A stretch of DNA of 64,000 bases from assembly GCA_916613615.1 (NCBI GenBank), contig OU744724.1:31703452-31767451 (forward strand). The letters are read 5' to 3'. This DNA comes from Steromphala cineraria. Its lineage: Eukaryota; Mollusca; Gastropoda; Trochida; Trochidae. The notes under the pieces are model-generated. The model did no database searches. It was not told where the DNA came from and saw nothing but the letters and a program-made list of their open reading frames with translations. Below are positions 35,050 through 47,005 of this stretch, in pieces; within the stretch, counting starts at the first letter, position 1, and each line of letters starts with the position of its first letter. The translations under genes and the position numbers were made by a program.

Positions 35050-36580
35050 TAAACAGAATCAGTCTCGTTATCTATACATCTATTGTAACAATAACACAGG
35101 GAAAAAAATCCTAATAATTAACGATTTTCAGGAAATGTTTCCACTCAGTTAGATAAATCATTTGAAGACGTAACACTACTAAGCATTTGGTGTAAAAAAG
35201 ATATCCACATCAATGGTAATTAAACAATTATTTAGGCGGTATTTCAGTTGAAATAATGATGCGTTACTCTGTATAGTCTGCTTAATACGTCACACCCGCG
35301 TGAGTTTTATGGCCCCTAACCCAGGTGGGTTTTTCACAGCCAATAATTACGCTGTCTAAATGAAAGGCTAATAAAAGGTGTTTATAGGACAAATTAACAA
35401 AAATTAAGTCCAGCTTTAATTTTTTTGAAAAATCTTTGAACGAAAATCGAGAAGTGGTAAGGTCAAGGTTAGTTGATGTTTAAGACCTCTCATGAAATGG
35501 AATTTAGACTTGAGTCTTTTAGATTTTCTTTAACAGATGACTTAAACATTTTCATTTGTAAAAATAAGCAACTCTCAAATTGCATTGATATCTTTTATTT
35601 GACAACAATATGAATTTTAACACAATTTTCATAATTGGCCACATTAATGTTTTGATGAATAAATGCAAAGGGCTATAAAGGTTATACAAATAAATGAAGA
35701 CAATTATACCCAATTGTCATAGATCCCATGAAAATCCATATTAATATCCCCTTACAGCAGAGATAAATATTGGATTCCACTCTGGCGTTGTTTTACCCGA
35801 TCTGTCTGGATGAAAGCGGCTGATCAGCCCAACACAGAAGTGGCTAGGTCTAAGTACACAACCTTGCTCACACCCAATTGCTATGCATGGGCATGAACAT
35901 GGTTATTGAACTTAATGATTTCCACATCAGATGTGTTTGTACGGACTTAAAAACTGAATTAGTCAATCTATCAACAATCAGAATATTTATTGATTGTGTC
36001 ATATTGAATCAATGAAAGTCATATTTTGGGCATGGAAATTAAAATAGATGACTTGGGTGTATTCATTCACACAATATAATTTTGACATTGGCTCAATAAG
36101 TCAATTTTGCTAATATTGGTATTTCTCTAGAATGAGATAGGTATTAATGGAAGTGGATATTTTTGTCTCAAGCAGTTAAGCTTGTAGTTGGAAAGGTACA
36201 TTTGATAGATTGAAAGTCATGTTTTAGTCCATTGAATAGTCTGGTTTGGTTTATAGGGAGACAGCTTGGAATAAAGGAACTTGTCATTGATGCCCTGATT
36301 ACTGACTTGTTACTTGTTACTGTTCTGCTAAAAACTAGGTTTCGTCTGTGATGGTAGAATGACATGGTTGACTGAAGGAATAGCAGCTCTTGTATGCAAG
36401 ACAAATTTTCTGCAAATTAACACCATTCTGGCAGCATTATATGATGAAACTTCAACATCAACTTAGAACTTGTCAACTATGACTGATACCACAAAACATC
36501 CAAATGAAGCATTATATTCAAACTAAAAAATAAATTTGATTAAACTTCCCGAGGTACTGACAAAATAATAGACAGCAATA

Positions 36581-36863
36581 TGGAGCTCGGTGGTGTAGTG
36601 GTTAGCGTGCTGGCCTATCAAGCCAAAGACCCGGGTTCCAATCCAGGTGGAGACACCAAAGATTTGTGACCTGGGCTTTACACCGTGTTGTGTCCTTGGG
36701 CAAGGCACTTCATCCACATTGCACTCAGTGTACCCAGCTGTAAAATTGGGTACCTGGATACGGGAAGTACGGACCTATGTGGTCGCGCAAAGCGCTTAGT
36801 AGCGGCTTTGAAAGTACTTCCTTCAGGGAAATAATGTACAGCCAATGGCTTAAAAATGTTCAT
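36581..36863 (+). mobile_element. tRNA-derived SINE with conserved central domain
   Basis: The head has an A box GGTGTAGTGGTTAGCG and a B box GGGTTCCAATCC (36633-36644). It is followed by TGTGTCCTTGGGCAAGGCAC and ATTGCACTCAGTGTACCCAG, a central domain I recall from widely distributed metazoan SINEs (Nin-DC type). The 3' part is GCGCAAAGCGCTTAGTAGCG. It is antisense to PACS. A relative of its central and 3' part lies at 62766-63000. Confidence 0.82.
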
Positions 36864-36865
36864 TA

Positions 36866-38530
36866 GGTCTTCAAGACGAATGTCTGAAGACCTATTGTTT
36901 TTATCCAGATTATTATTATTTGTACCGATTTTGTGAACGCTCTACAGCCTAAACGACTCAACCGAATATCATCAAATTTTCAGGCATTGTAGCCTGTGTC
37001 CCAACTTAGATTATAGTCGAGGCGATTTTTTAATTTCGCTTTCGTTTTTGAGTTATCTCCCCTTAAAGGAAAAACTTCAAACCTCAATTTCTCGGTAACT
37101 ATGAGAGATAATTTCCTAAAACTTTCACCAAAATGTGGGCAACATTATTCCCCATTGATTAAGCCCATAGCAGTTTTCGGCCGTATAAATAGATTTTTTG
37201 TTTTTTTCGAAAAACTTATATAAAAGCTCAATGAATGTTGTTTCAACGATACCCCCTTTTAATACACTATTTTCAACAGTTTTTGGGCTACAGCAATTTC
37301 AAAAATGACCTTTGAAAAAAAAGGGTTTTTGACTATTCACGCTGGAAGGGCCACAACTCGGTCAGGAAATGTAAATTAAAAAATCTGTTTATTGCATTCT
37401 GTTCCACAATGATGGGGCAACATATTCACTACAGATCATTATGATATAAAAGTTGATACTTAAGGAAATAATTGAACATAAACACTGTTTTTACATTTTT
37501 TGTTGATTTTTACAAATTTTAGAGGGTTATACATTATTCCCCATTGATTAAGCCCATAGCAGTTTTCGACCGTATAAATAGATTTTTTGCTATTTTCGAA
37601 AAACTTAAAATTTTCTGAAATTTCACGGTTCTGACGGTATGCGTCTTTGAAAATCTTCTCCTCACTAACTGCAATACATACAGACGCATGCTGTAGCTCA
37701 TATGAAAGCTCAATGAATGTTGTTTCAACGATACCCCCCTTTTAATACATTATTTTCAACAGTTTTTGGGCTACAGCAATTTCAAAAATGACCTTTGAAA
37801 AAAAAGGGTTTTTGACTCTTCACGCTGGAAGGGCCACAACTCGGTCAGGAAATGTAAATTAAAAAATCTGTTTATTGCATTCTGTTCCACAATGATGGGG
37901 CAACATATTCACTACAGATCATTATGATATAAAAGTTGATACTTAAGGAAATAATTGAACATAAACACTGTTTTTACATTTTTTGTCGATTTTTACATTT
38001 TTAGAGGGTTATTTTCTTTTGAGAATTTTAGTTTCGAAACTGCTCCAGATAGAAATTTTATCATTGATGTTTTGTGAAGCAGATGTAATGAGTAGACAGA
38101 AAAAAATATCAACAAGTCATGATAAATTGTTTTCTGTCCATGATCTGTTCTTGAAAATTGCGATTTTTGGAAAATCCTCATTTTTGGCACATTTCAAAAT
38201 TCCACAATTTCTTTATTAAGAAAGATATCTTAAAATTGATTGTACTTTTACATGCGCTAATCCAAGCACAACTTTTGCTATGTTGTACTTTATCACAAAA
38301 ATTTTGATAGTTAAGGAGCTAGAAGGACCAACATGGAGTAGGGGTCTAAAAATCTTCAAATTTAAGTGCTTTCAATAAAGTTTCAAAATTCATTACTCCA
38401 TTATTATTTGAGTTATCAAAACAAAACATACATCTTTGTATGATGATAAACAAGACCTCTTAGACAAAAAGTCATGGGAAGGTCAAACACTGTATGAAGG
38501 TCAAAGAGGAATCTTGAAGACCTAAGTATT
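36866..38530. mobile_element. Composite repeat ending in inverted AGGTCTTCAAGA, with internal duplication
   Basis: Starts AGGTCTTCAAGACGAATGTC and ends TCTTGAAGACCTAAG, giving a short inverted terminal match. Inside, a unit beginning ACATTATTCCCCATTGATTA is tandemly duplicated (37142-37530 and 37531-38011). The copies are almost identical except that the first lacks about 92 bp. No coding capacity; class unknown. Confidence 0.6.
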
Positions 38531-39461
38531 GATGCGTCAATCCTAGTTATTATTATTTTTATTATTATAATATCAACATTATAAATTCACAGGTGTATAC
38601 TTTTTTACTGACATAAGCAAACAAGAGAATTTTAATGATATCAATATAAGTGTATGTGTTAAAGCTGAGAAAACAAGATGACAAGAGGACAGCACTTATA
38701 ACTTCCAATATTTCATCAGAACTAATACAGCTTATGGATGGCTGGAGATAAGTGACAGCTCCTAACATGGTGTGCAGTGGAGCTCCTAACAGTGTATGTA
38801 GCGGAGACCTTGGCAGGCAATATGAGAAGAAGTAGGCCAGTCTGACAGTAGGATTCATTAGTGATCAGTTCTGTCACTGTCATAGCTCCTAAGGGAGACA
38901 ACTACATGAAAGAGCTCTGGACCAAGATTTTCAAAGCTCTCATAATGCTATGTTTGTCGCAAGTACCATACATAAACATTGACTTACGATTATCTAAGCA
39001 CCAAGGAAGCTTCGAAAATGTAAGCCTGGTGTACAGTTTTGTTCCATTTTTGTGCATTAAGTATTCTTCATAAGTAACTTGAAACCACTGTTTTACCTTT
39101 TAAAAGATTGTAATTGTTGTTACCAAAGGTGGTGAAACTTAAAAGGTCAAAATTTATTTACTCTTTTTCTTGTTACTTAGTTGTTTTTTCAAACAAAATT
39201 TCGAATTAAGGCTTATTTTATTTTTTTATATCTTGGCTAAAACAGTCAAAATTTGACAGAAGCGTCCTTTACAATAAGTGGGACATGGAAACTGAGACTC
39301 GTATCTATATTATTATTATACAGGGTTATTTAGACGTTAATGTTTTACTCTGTAACACAATAATAATTGATGCACACCAGCTAATGAATTTTTTAAGAGA
39401 ACTTCTTTGGCATCAACCTTCATATAATGAAAGGAATAGATCAAAGATCAGAAGCTGCTCG

Positions 39462-39825
39462 TTAAAGGGGCAGTAGCACGTTTTTTGACAATTTTATATT
39501 TTCAATTTTTCACTGATAACTATAAGTTAATGATAAATGTATTACTTTGATAGTATCATAAATCTCATAACACAAACCAATCATCCGTAGTCAGAGAACA
39601 AAGTATGAGGATTCACATAAAATCCATTGGCAGCCATTTTTGTGTGAACACCTTTAATTCATTTTGTGTAAGAAAAGGAATCGCATGGCTTAACTTTACA
39701 TTGTATATTTGATTTATTACTGCTCCATTTAGTTTTTATACATTGTCTAAAGATTGGAACTATTTATTTTCATTTTCCTGACATCACCTTATATTCCCCA
39801 TAAAAACGTGCTACTGCCCCTTTAA
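39462..39825. mobile_element. TTAA-flanked MITE, copy 2
   Basis: Perfect 20-bp inverted ends TTAAAGGGGCAGTAGCACGT, 364 bp, same family as 15541-15913 in opposite orientation (shared CCATTGGCAGCCATTTT core). It sits 30 bp below the donor of a PACS exon, inside the intron. Confidence 0.88.
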
Positions 39826-39854
39826 AGGTAGTACAATTATATATTTTAGCTTAC

Positions 39855-39944
39855 CTGTAATGAAAATGAAAGATCAAGTTCTGTGTCCAAGACGCCCCCA
39901 GGAGGGACGATGATCTCATTTGAACGTAATATCCTCTTTGAGCT
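39855..39944 (-). CDS. PACS exon (adaptor-binding motif)
   Basis: A 90-bp exon (30 codons, phase 0 both ends) with acceptor GTGTTTCAG and donor GTAAG (39854-39850). It begins [17 protein letters not shown] and ends [11 protein letters not shown], matching vertebrate PACS-1 [14 protein letters not shown] ... ETELQLTFSLQ. The ETELQLTF stretch in PACS-1 is the reported AP-1/AP-3 adaptor-binding site, and its acidic and hydrophobic positions are kept here. It joins in phase to the exon starting at 34101. Confidence 0.95.
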
Positions 39945-40353
39945 CTGAAACACAAAATTATGTACTCTAAATGATATCTGAATTAAGCATCGTTTACAGA
40001 ATTCATAACATAATGACATAAGACTTAATATTTGATGCCGTTATTTGATCACAAGAACTTTAGAATGGGTTGATATGAGTACGAAAGATTATTTTATAAT
40101 AAGATTTCTTAAAAGTTTATATCTTGTTAAGTATCTATATATATAAAGTAAATAAACAAGTTAAGTTAAGGTGTCCCTATGGAAAGGAGTATTCATAGGT
40201 ATGGAATGTAACGTAATCTTTATTTATTTTCTTCTGATAATTAATCACATAACAAATTACATCTTTATTGTTTGTATGCATGTTTGAATTAATGCTTTTT
40301 TTTAATAAAAGACATTTTTCAATATAAATGTCTATGAACATGAAAACGTTCAT

Positions 40354-40841
40354 TAGAGGTATAACGAGATATCGAACTATTGAACTATTGCGATAGTTGC
40401 TGTTCGGATAGTACTTCATTGATAGTCATTTTCTGAAACGATCAATAGTATCGATAGCATGTCTAACTATTGATAGTATCAACATTTTAGTTAATTCAGT
40501 TGTTAAGTATAATTTTATAAGTAAAGTTCACATAAAAAAATATATCTTTTTACATTTGGAAAAATTGAAAACACAATAAACAGGTAACTGAAAGCTTAAA
40601 GTAGCAACCGGAAGATACATTAGATAACATCTTGTTGCAAGTTTAAAATTACGACTGCCACAAGTGCGGCCGAGTTTGAAATCATCACAAACAATGCAGC
40701 AAACTCTGCCTTTCCTTCATTGATAAACTATCGCAATAGCTATTGCAATAGTACCCAACAATAGACAATTGTTATTGTAATAGTTACTGACAATAGACTC
40801 GCTATCACAATAGTCTTTTGGCGGGTCAATTGTCACCCCTA
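40354..40841. mobile_element. hAT-like MITE rich in CTATTG(C)AATAG palindromes
   Basis: Ends TAGAGGTATAA and, inverted, TAGGGGTGACAA. Flanking 8-mers ACGTTCAT (40346-40353) and ATGTTCAT (40842-40849) match at 7 of 8. The interior has repeated small palindromes such as CTATCGCAATAG. Confidence 0.7.
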
Positions 40842-41300
40842 ATGTTCATACAACTAGCAATACACTTAATCTTGTAACGTATCTGCTTTAACTGTAACAC
40901 TGACCTTACAGCTACACTGCATGAATACAATTGAATGAATCTCAAATGTTCTTCAGCAACACATTTTAGAGCCCTAATGTGTTTGGACAAACACATTTAA
41001 AATACTATACTAAATAATGGCCATTTCTGTTGGACTGACCATTAACTCTTGTCACGTTTAAGTACCGGTTAGGAAAATAAGTCACTCTTTTGGTAGATGA
41101 ACTTAATTGTTTACAACTTATCGGTTACAATAGATTTGACTTCTTGTTCAACAGTCAGTAATATGACTGGTACAAAAACATTCTCTGACTGAGCATTTTG
41201 TACAAAACTAATCAATATTTGTGAATGTTTATCAGTTTGATAAAAAAAGACAGTGTTTTGAGGGAAACAAAATAAACAAGCAGCTGACATGGTCGAGCTA

Positions 41301-42240
41301 TATCCCCCGCAAATTGCACAATATGTATAGGTTTTCCTTATCATATTGCTGATTAATTTTTGTCGCACAAAATAACACAATTTTTCCAGGATATGAAAGA
41401 AGCTATCAAATAAAAAAACTAAATCATACCAACTTTATGTTCACTGTTGGGCATAATTCGAGTTAACTGACAAAATTAAAATCAAACGAATGAATTTATG
41501 TATTATGTATTTGGATCTCCAAGATCAATTTGATCATATTTAAACAAACATATTTTCAAAACTGTTCTTCATGGCACACCAACATATGATTTTGGTGATA
41601 GATTACGGAAGTATTGAGTAATCTATATTTAACATGGGCCAAGGCTAGGACTTGTAACAGTTTTCCAACAGAGTCCCGATTTTTTGCCAAAAAAAGCAAA
41701 ATTTTATAAAAATATTTTCAAAATTGTTCTTCATGACACACCTTCAGATGATTATGTATCTCAATATCAAATTTGATCAATATGTAATGATTAGTTTAGA
41801 AGTTATGAGCCGGACAGGACTTGTAACAGTTTTCCAACAGAGTCCCCATTTTTTGCCAAAAAAGGCAAAATTTTATAAAAATATTTTCAAAATTGTTCTC
41901 CATGACACACCTTTAGATGATTATGTATCTTCATATCAAATTTTATCAATATGTGATGATTAGTTTAGAAGTTATGAGCCGGACGGGACTTGTAACAGAT
42001 TTCTTACAAAATTTACCACTTTTTCTACAAAATCCTATTATTTTATGTAGATTTTCAGAAAATTGTTTCTCATGACACATTATTACATGTTTCTTCATGT
42101 CCATAACGAATTTGAATTAAAATGGTTGATTAGTTAGAAAGTTATGAGCGGGACACAAAGTGTAACGGACGGACGGACGGACGGACGGACGGACGGTACC
42201 CATTTTAATACCCCCCGCAACTTCGTTGTTGCGGGGGATA
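41301..42240. mobile_element. Hairpin-ended rolling-circle-type element with 168-bp core repeats and ACGG array
   Basis: The 5' end TATCCCCCGCAA (41301-41312) is the exact inverse of the 3' end TTGCGGGGGATA (42229-42240). The 3' end itself is the descending arm of a hairpin (CCCCCGCAAC/GTTGCGGGGG). Core units start at 41550, 41712, 41881 and 42049 (periods 162, 169, 168), the last cut short. They are followed by (CGGA)n at 42164-42196. This architecture fits non-autonomous Helentron derivatives (pearl-like). No protein is encoded. Confidence 0.82.
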
Positions 42241-42679
42241 AAAATATGTATCAGGGCTTTCCTCTGCACAACGGTCTGGAAGCACCCAAGCTAGTTGCTT
42301 GTTCAACACCAGTTTGGCGCAGGAAAAACCTAGTCACAAGCTGACCTATGACATCGTCATTTAAAAACAAAAAACATGGCGGTGATCATGTAGAAAATGG
42401 AATTCACAGGAGTTACCTGCCCCTAGCTCTGATATCTGGGGGTGCCTTCAGACTGTGAAAGAGAGGTAAACCGGGCTGGGCGAGGTTCAAACCCCACTAG
42501 TGATAATATTTTTACACTCTTTTTCCTCAAAGCACAGTCGATTGTAATCTGACTGGAATGTTTATTCAAATCAACTTGCATTACTGGTAGATAATGCTTT
42601 GCATTTTCATTCAAGATTTTTTAATCCATAAACATCAGAACAAATGGGAAACAAGAACATCAGTTGCAAATATACATAC

Positions 42680-42767
42680 CTGCATTTTGACTGCAATTAT
42701 TATGGTCGTGAGATCGTTCTCCAGAGGTCGATGGACGACAAGCCGGTTAAGGGTTAAACTGCACATT
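42680..42767 (-). CDS. PACS exon (start of furin-binding region)
   Basis: An 88-bp exon with acceptor TTGTTTCAG and donor GTATG (42679-42675). Its first base completes a codon from the previous exon and it ends in phase 0. It encodes MCSLTLNRLVVHRPLENDL then TTIIIAVKMQ, matching vertebrate [20 protein letters not shown] and SVVIAVKLQ. The Met is internal, not a start, since the acceptor phase requires an upstream exon. That exon should encode the ATWEVDR-like N-terminus and was not found up to 64000. Confidence 0.92.
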
Positions 42768-43340
42768 CTGAAACAAGAATTGATCTATTTGAAATGGGAA
42801 ATGAAAAGTACAAGTTCATTTCTTTTTTATATGACATTTTCCCCCCTCCAGAATCCACATAATAAAGCTGAAATAGAACTAATTGAACAATAACCATTGC
42901 CATACATGACTGAAGCTTGTGACAAGTGAGGTACCTTCCAAGAATCAAAGTTAGGAATGCAGATAAAGCATCAAAATGATGAATAAAAATAATATATAAT
43001 ATATATAATGATAAATATCTAGCATGTAACACTAAAACCAATATATTGCTAAATCTGAAGATATGTATTTGGCAATGAATTAAAATACTTAATCTGGCAT
43101 TATTTCTTGTAAGCAATAATGTCATATTTGGTTTCAATTGTTATCATAGATCTTTAATAAATTTAATGTATCAATTTCAGACAACTGAAAGATTCTTATA
43201 CTTCAAGAATAATTTGCGTGCAAATATACCACAACAATATTTTCAAATTATCATAAATTATTTATCACTTTCATTTGTTTAGCTTTTACAATAAGCTCAA
43301 ATATCAAAACTGAACGTTATGGTTCCCATAACATTTTCTC

Positions 43341-43482
43341 CAAACACAACTTGTTGTTTTTATCTCTTAGCAACAAAATAAAAAACATGCCATTTGGTAA
43401 AAAAAGCTTTCAAAACACAACTTGTTGTTTCTATCTCTGCGAAACAAAATAAAAACACGCCATTTGGTAAAAAGCTTGCAGA
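43341..43482. repeat. Two tandem copies of a ~70-bp unit
   Basis: AACACAACTTGTTGTTT ... GCCATTTGGTAAAAA is repeated once with few differences. Confidence 0.85.
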
Positions 43483-44273
43483 TATGCAGGTTTTACAGAT
43501 TTTTTCTTTAGTCATTGGTTCATTGCAGTAAAAATGGGTACATTTTAGCTGTTGAATTTATAAGTATCCAAAACTTCTGCGAGTCAAAATTAAAAGAATC
43601 ATAATACAAGGAGTATAATCTTAGATTGACTTCTGACAAAAATCTAACGAGTAAGCTTTGATTCCATCTTGGTAAAACTTCTAATTACCATTTACCAGAC
43701 ATCAGGTTTTCACTCGGAACTTATTTTCCTTTTCCATGTAGAACAAGCTTTTGTTAAATGCAAACAGTAAGTCTTTATTGACATCAATCATTTAATGTAC
43801 AAAAATATTTTTAAAAATATTTGAAACAAAATCTTCATCAAAATTTGTATTTATGTACACCATAATTCAGATTTCAATGGCACATAAATCCTTATACTTA
43901 CAGATTAACTTTTTAAACAGCAGTCAGCAAAATTTATGGAAACATAAATTAAGTGCTATATTGATTCTTTTTGAAAGCTTGTCAGATGAAATATTGAATT
44001 TAAACTTCCATGCTTTTTTTTATAATTTTCATTAACTTAGGACAATATTCTTTGGGAGTGGAGGGGAGAATGAAATATACGTTGAAAATAATTAATAAAA
44101 TAAAGTTTATTACATAGATATTCAATATTTTATTTTGTTACATAATTGTGACGTTTGAGTTACCTACCGGTACCTCATTAGGCAAGGAAGAGAGTTATTG
44201 TATCACATAAACATCCTTCAACCTAACTTAAATGAAACTCCATGGACCATTACCTTCTATACTGTTTTATATG

Positions 44274-44457
44274 GCAGAATTCCATAAACTATTCTCAAGA
44301 AGGAACATTTTTGTAACGTGAACAGATTTACCTTAACCACAAGTTGTTTGAACGATTCACATAAGTATGAAATCAATGTTACAGATGAGTAATTTTCCAT
44401 AAACTATTCTCAAGAAGGAAACTTTTGGTAATTTGAACAGATTTACCTTAACCACAA
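44274..44457. repeat. Partial ~117-bp duplication
   Basis: CCATAAACTATTCTCAAGAA ... TTACCTTAACCACAAGTT occurs at 44283 and again near 44397. A third, partial relative (AATGTTACAGGTGAGTAATT) is at 44640. Confidence 0.8.
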
Positions 44458-44472
44458 GTTCAATAAGGAAGA

Positions 44473-44552
44473 TTATTTTATGGATAACGACATTAGGATC
44501 TATGTTGAAACGTCGCTTTCAAAGAATAAAGAAGTTCATTAGCCATAAAATA
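44473..44552. repeat. Small foldback containing the AACTTCTTTATT ... GACGTTT motif
   Basis: ATTATTTTATGG (44473) and CCATAAAATAAT (44552 end) are inverted. Between them the minus strand reads GAACTTCTTTATTC ... GCGACGTTTCAACATAGATC. Related to 49928-50080 and 58345-58410. Confidence 0.55.
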
Positions 44553-44899
44553 ATTTTCCTTATTGATCATCACACAAACTTCTAGAACGCCAATCAAAGA
44601 AGAAACAAGTTGCTTGAATGATTCATATTTGTAAGAAATCAATGTTACAGGTGAGTAATTTTCTTCAATATTAACTTCCTGAAGGTAAAAACTGGCAATA
44701 AGCAAGACAAGGAAATCCCTTACTGCAACATTTCATTTATCAATAAAACTCAATTGATGAACTCCCATGATGACCTTGTGGTCTTACTTCCTGCTGTAGA
44801 CACCATTGCAACACACTGGAGATTCAAAGATAGGATGATTTTACAAAACTAAAACCATTCAACTGCATCTGTTGCTTAATCTGCAATACCAACTAGGTG

Positions 44900-45045
44900 G
44901 TTCCAAGACATGGTGATTCTACAAAACAAAATCCTTTCCACTACAACTATGCTTAAACTGCAATACAAAATTGGTGGTTCCAAGACATGGTGATTCTACA
45001 AAACAAAATCTATTCCACTACGGCTGTGCTTAATCTGCAATCAAC
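44900..45045. repeat. Two tandem copies of a ~73-bp unit
   Basis: GGTGGTTCCAAGACATGGTG then ATTCTACAAAACAAAATC is repeated at about 44898 and 44971, with an older relative near 44825. Confidence 0.75.
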
Positions 45046-45244
45046 GTCTTCTTGAACATGATGAGAAATATAGATTTCCCTTGACACCTATGACTAGCGG
45101 CTTGCATGGTTAGGGCAATGTACTTCCTGAATGGCTGCCTGTCTTCTGTGATTACAGGACACAGAAGTCTGATCATTGTAACTGTAACTGTAACTGTGAT
45201 TTGTAACTGATTTCATTCACAATCTCAATTCAAACTAGGCCAAT

Positions 45245-45680
45245 AATTGTAGAACTTAAAACGACAAAGTAAAATTTAATAATGTGGAGAGATATAAGTT
45301 ATTGGTTAAAAATAGTAAAATAAATGTAGGACTTTAAACAACAAAGCTTAATTTAACAATATGGAAAGACATGATGTTTTTCGAAATAGTAAAATAAATG
45401 TGTAACTTGAAATAACAAAATTTGATTTAACAATGTGGAAAGATGTACGTAATTTGTTTCATATAGCTAAATAAACGTAGAACTTAAAACAGCAAAATTT
45501 GATTTAACAATGAGGAAAGATAGAAATTATTAGTTCAAAATAGGTGAAAACTGTAGAACTTGAAAAAAACAGCATTAAATTTAACAATGTTGAATGGTAT
45601 AAGTTATTGGTTCAAAATAGGCCAAAACCTGTAGAATTTGAAAAAAAACAATGAAATAAATTTAACAACGAAGAATGGAA
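45245..45680. repeat. Diverged ~80-bp minisatellite, about 6 units
   Basis: Each unit follows GTAGAACTT(A/G)AAA ... TTTAACAATG(T)GGAAAGAT ... AAAATAG. Units differ by many substitutions and small indels, so this is an old array. Confidence 0.8.
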
Positions 45681-46794
45681 GTTATTATTATTTATGTCAT
45701 ATCAACAATCCCAAATTGGTCCCTTTTTGAAGAATAGAAATAAATCTAATGACTATTTTGCTTAAAAGTGGAATTGAAATTACATTATCTATGAGTGGAC
45801 TAAGAAATGGATTTGTACTTTTTTAAAGTGATTGCTCATGAAACATAAATCTAAATCCCAAATTTCAAATTGACTCGTATTGGGTCAGTCAGATAAAAGT
45901 GACACAAAAGAGAACATAAACCATATAATTAAAGTCAAATTATAGCAGTTTATTTATGTGGATTCATTTTTATAATTCGGTTTCTGTAAAGTTGCCGAAT
46001 GGGAAAATTTTGGTGTGCCTTAGGGAAATTTGTCAGTTTTTTTTAATAGATAATTCAATTTCTGAAAAGCATTTCAAATTTCAAATTCAGTGATTCAGAA
46101 TTTCTTTGGTTGAAGCAAAGAAGCTAGTCACAAACTAAAGCAGAAAGTTTGAAATGAAAAAAAACCAAAAAACTATAATTTATGACATAATTTTCTTGTT
46201 GGAAATTAAAATTTTTAACACAAATTGTTTTTATCAACCTAGAATACTTTTATTACCATCCTAATGCTACATTTAAGGTTAGAAAGGACACATGGAATAA
46301 GCAGTATTCAATATATAAATCCTGTGAACATTACACAGTTTACTAATTATTGAAGGTTACTGTAACTAATCAAACATAGGAATTTATGATCACAGTCAAT
46401 TAGTCAAATCAATCATAAGACCCATATAATTGTTGTTCACAGCTAGGTTTTCTTTGTAATCAATTCTTCTGTTTATTGATAAATATTTTCATTCAGAAAT
46501 AATGATAATTTCTATTTGCCTTGGTTGATTTGCCAAGGCCATATGCCTCTTTGACATGCAATAGATAATCTGGGATTCGGCAGTCGTCTCCAACAATACC
46601 AATGTCCCGGAAATTTTAGATAAGCAAAGCAAAATAGCTTCTCCAAGGGAATAAGGTATAATAAAACTTAGATGTCAATGTTCAAGAATGATTCAAGAGA
46701 AAATGAACCAGACAATTTCAATCAAAAGATTAATGCTGAGACACTAACAAATAGTGGTAGGCAATCACAACCATGAAATGTATCAAAAATATTT

Positions 46795-47005
46795 CTCAAC
46801 AAAGAAGGAAAAGGGAAAAGGGAGAAGGGAGAAGGGAGAAGGGAAACGGGAGAAAAGGAAAAGGGAAAAGGGAGAAAGGAGAAGGGAAAAGGGAGTAAGG
46901 AGAAAGGGAGAAAGGGAGAAAGGGAGAAAAGAGAAGGGTAAAGGAAGAAATGAGAATGGAAAACAGAAAAGAAGGGAAAAGAGATAAGGAAAAGGGAGAA
47001 GAGTT
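46795..47005. repeat. Polypurine GGGAGAA/GGGAAAA tract
   Basis: About 200 bp almost entirely A and G on the plus strand, as irregular 7-bp units. ORFs across it (Lys/Glu/Arg- or Phe/Pro/Ser-rich) are composition artefacts. Confidence 0.92.

Larger units (their letters stand above)
34511..39854. other. PACS intron, remainder
   Basis: Rest of the 5.75-kb intron between exons at 39855 and 34101, holding a SINE, a composite repeat and a MITE (listed). No extra exon supported. Confidence 0.6.

Noticed and set aside
42423..42614. 63-codon minus-strand ORF with VGFEPRPARFTS
   Set aside because: Resembles a tRNA-like repeat remnant (GGTTCAAACC-type box near 42485) rather than a protein; too degraded to list as a SINE.
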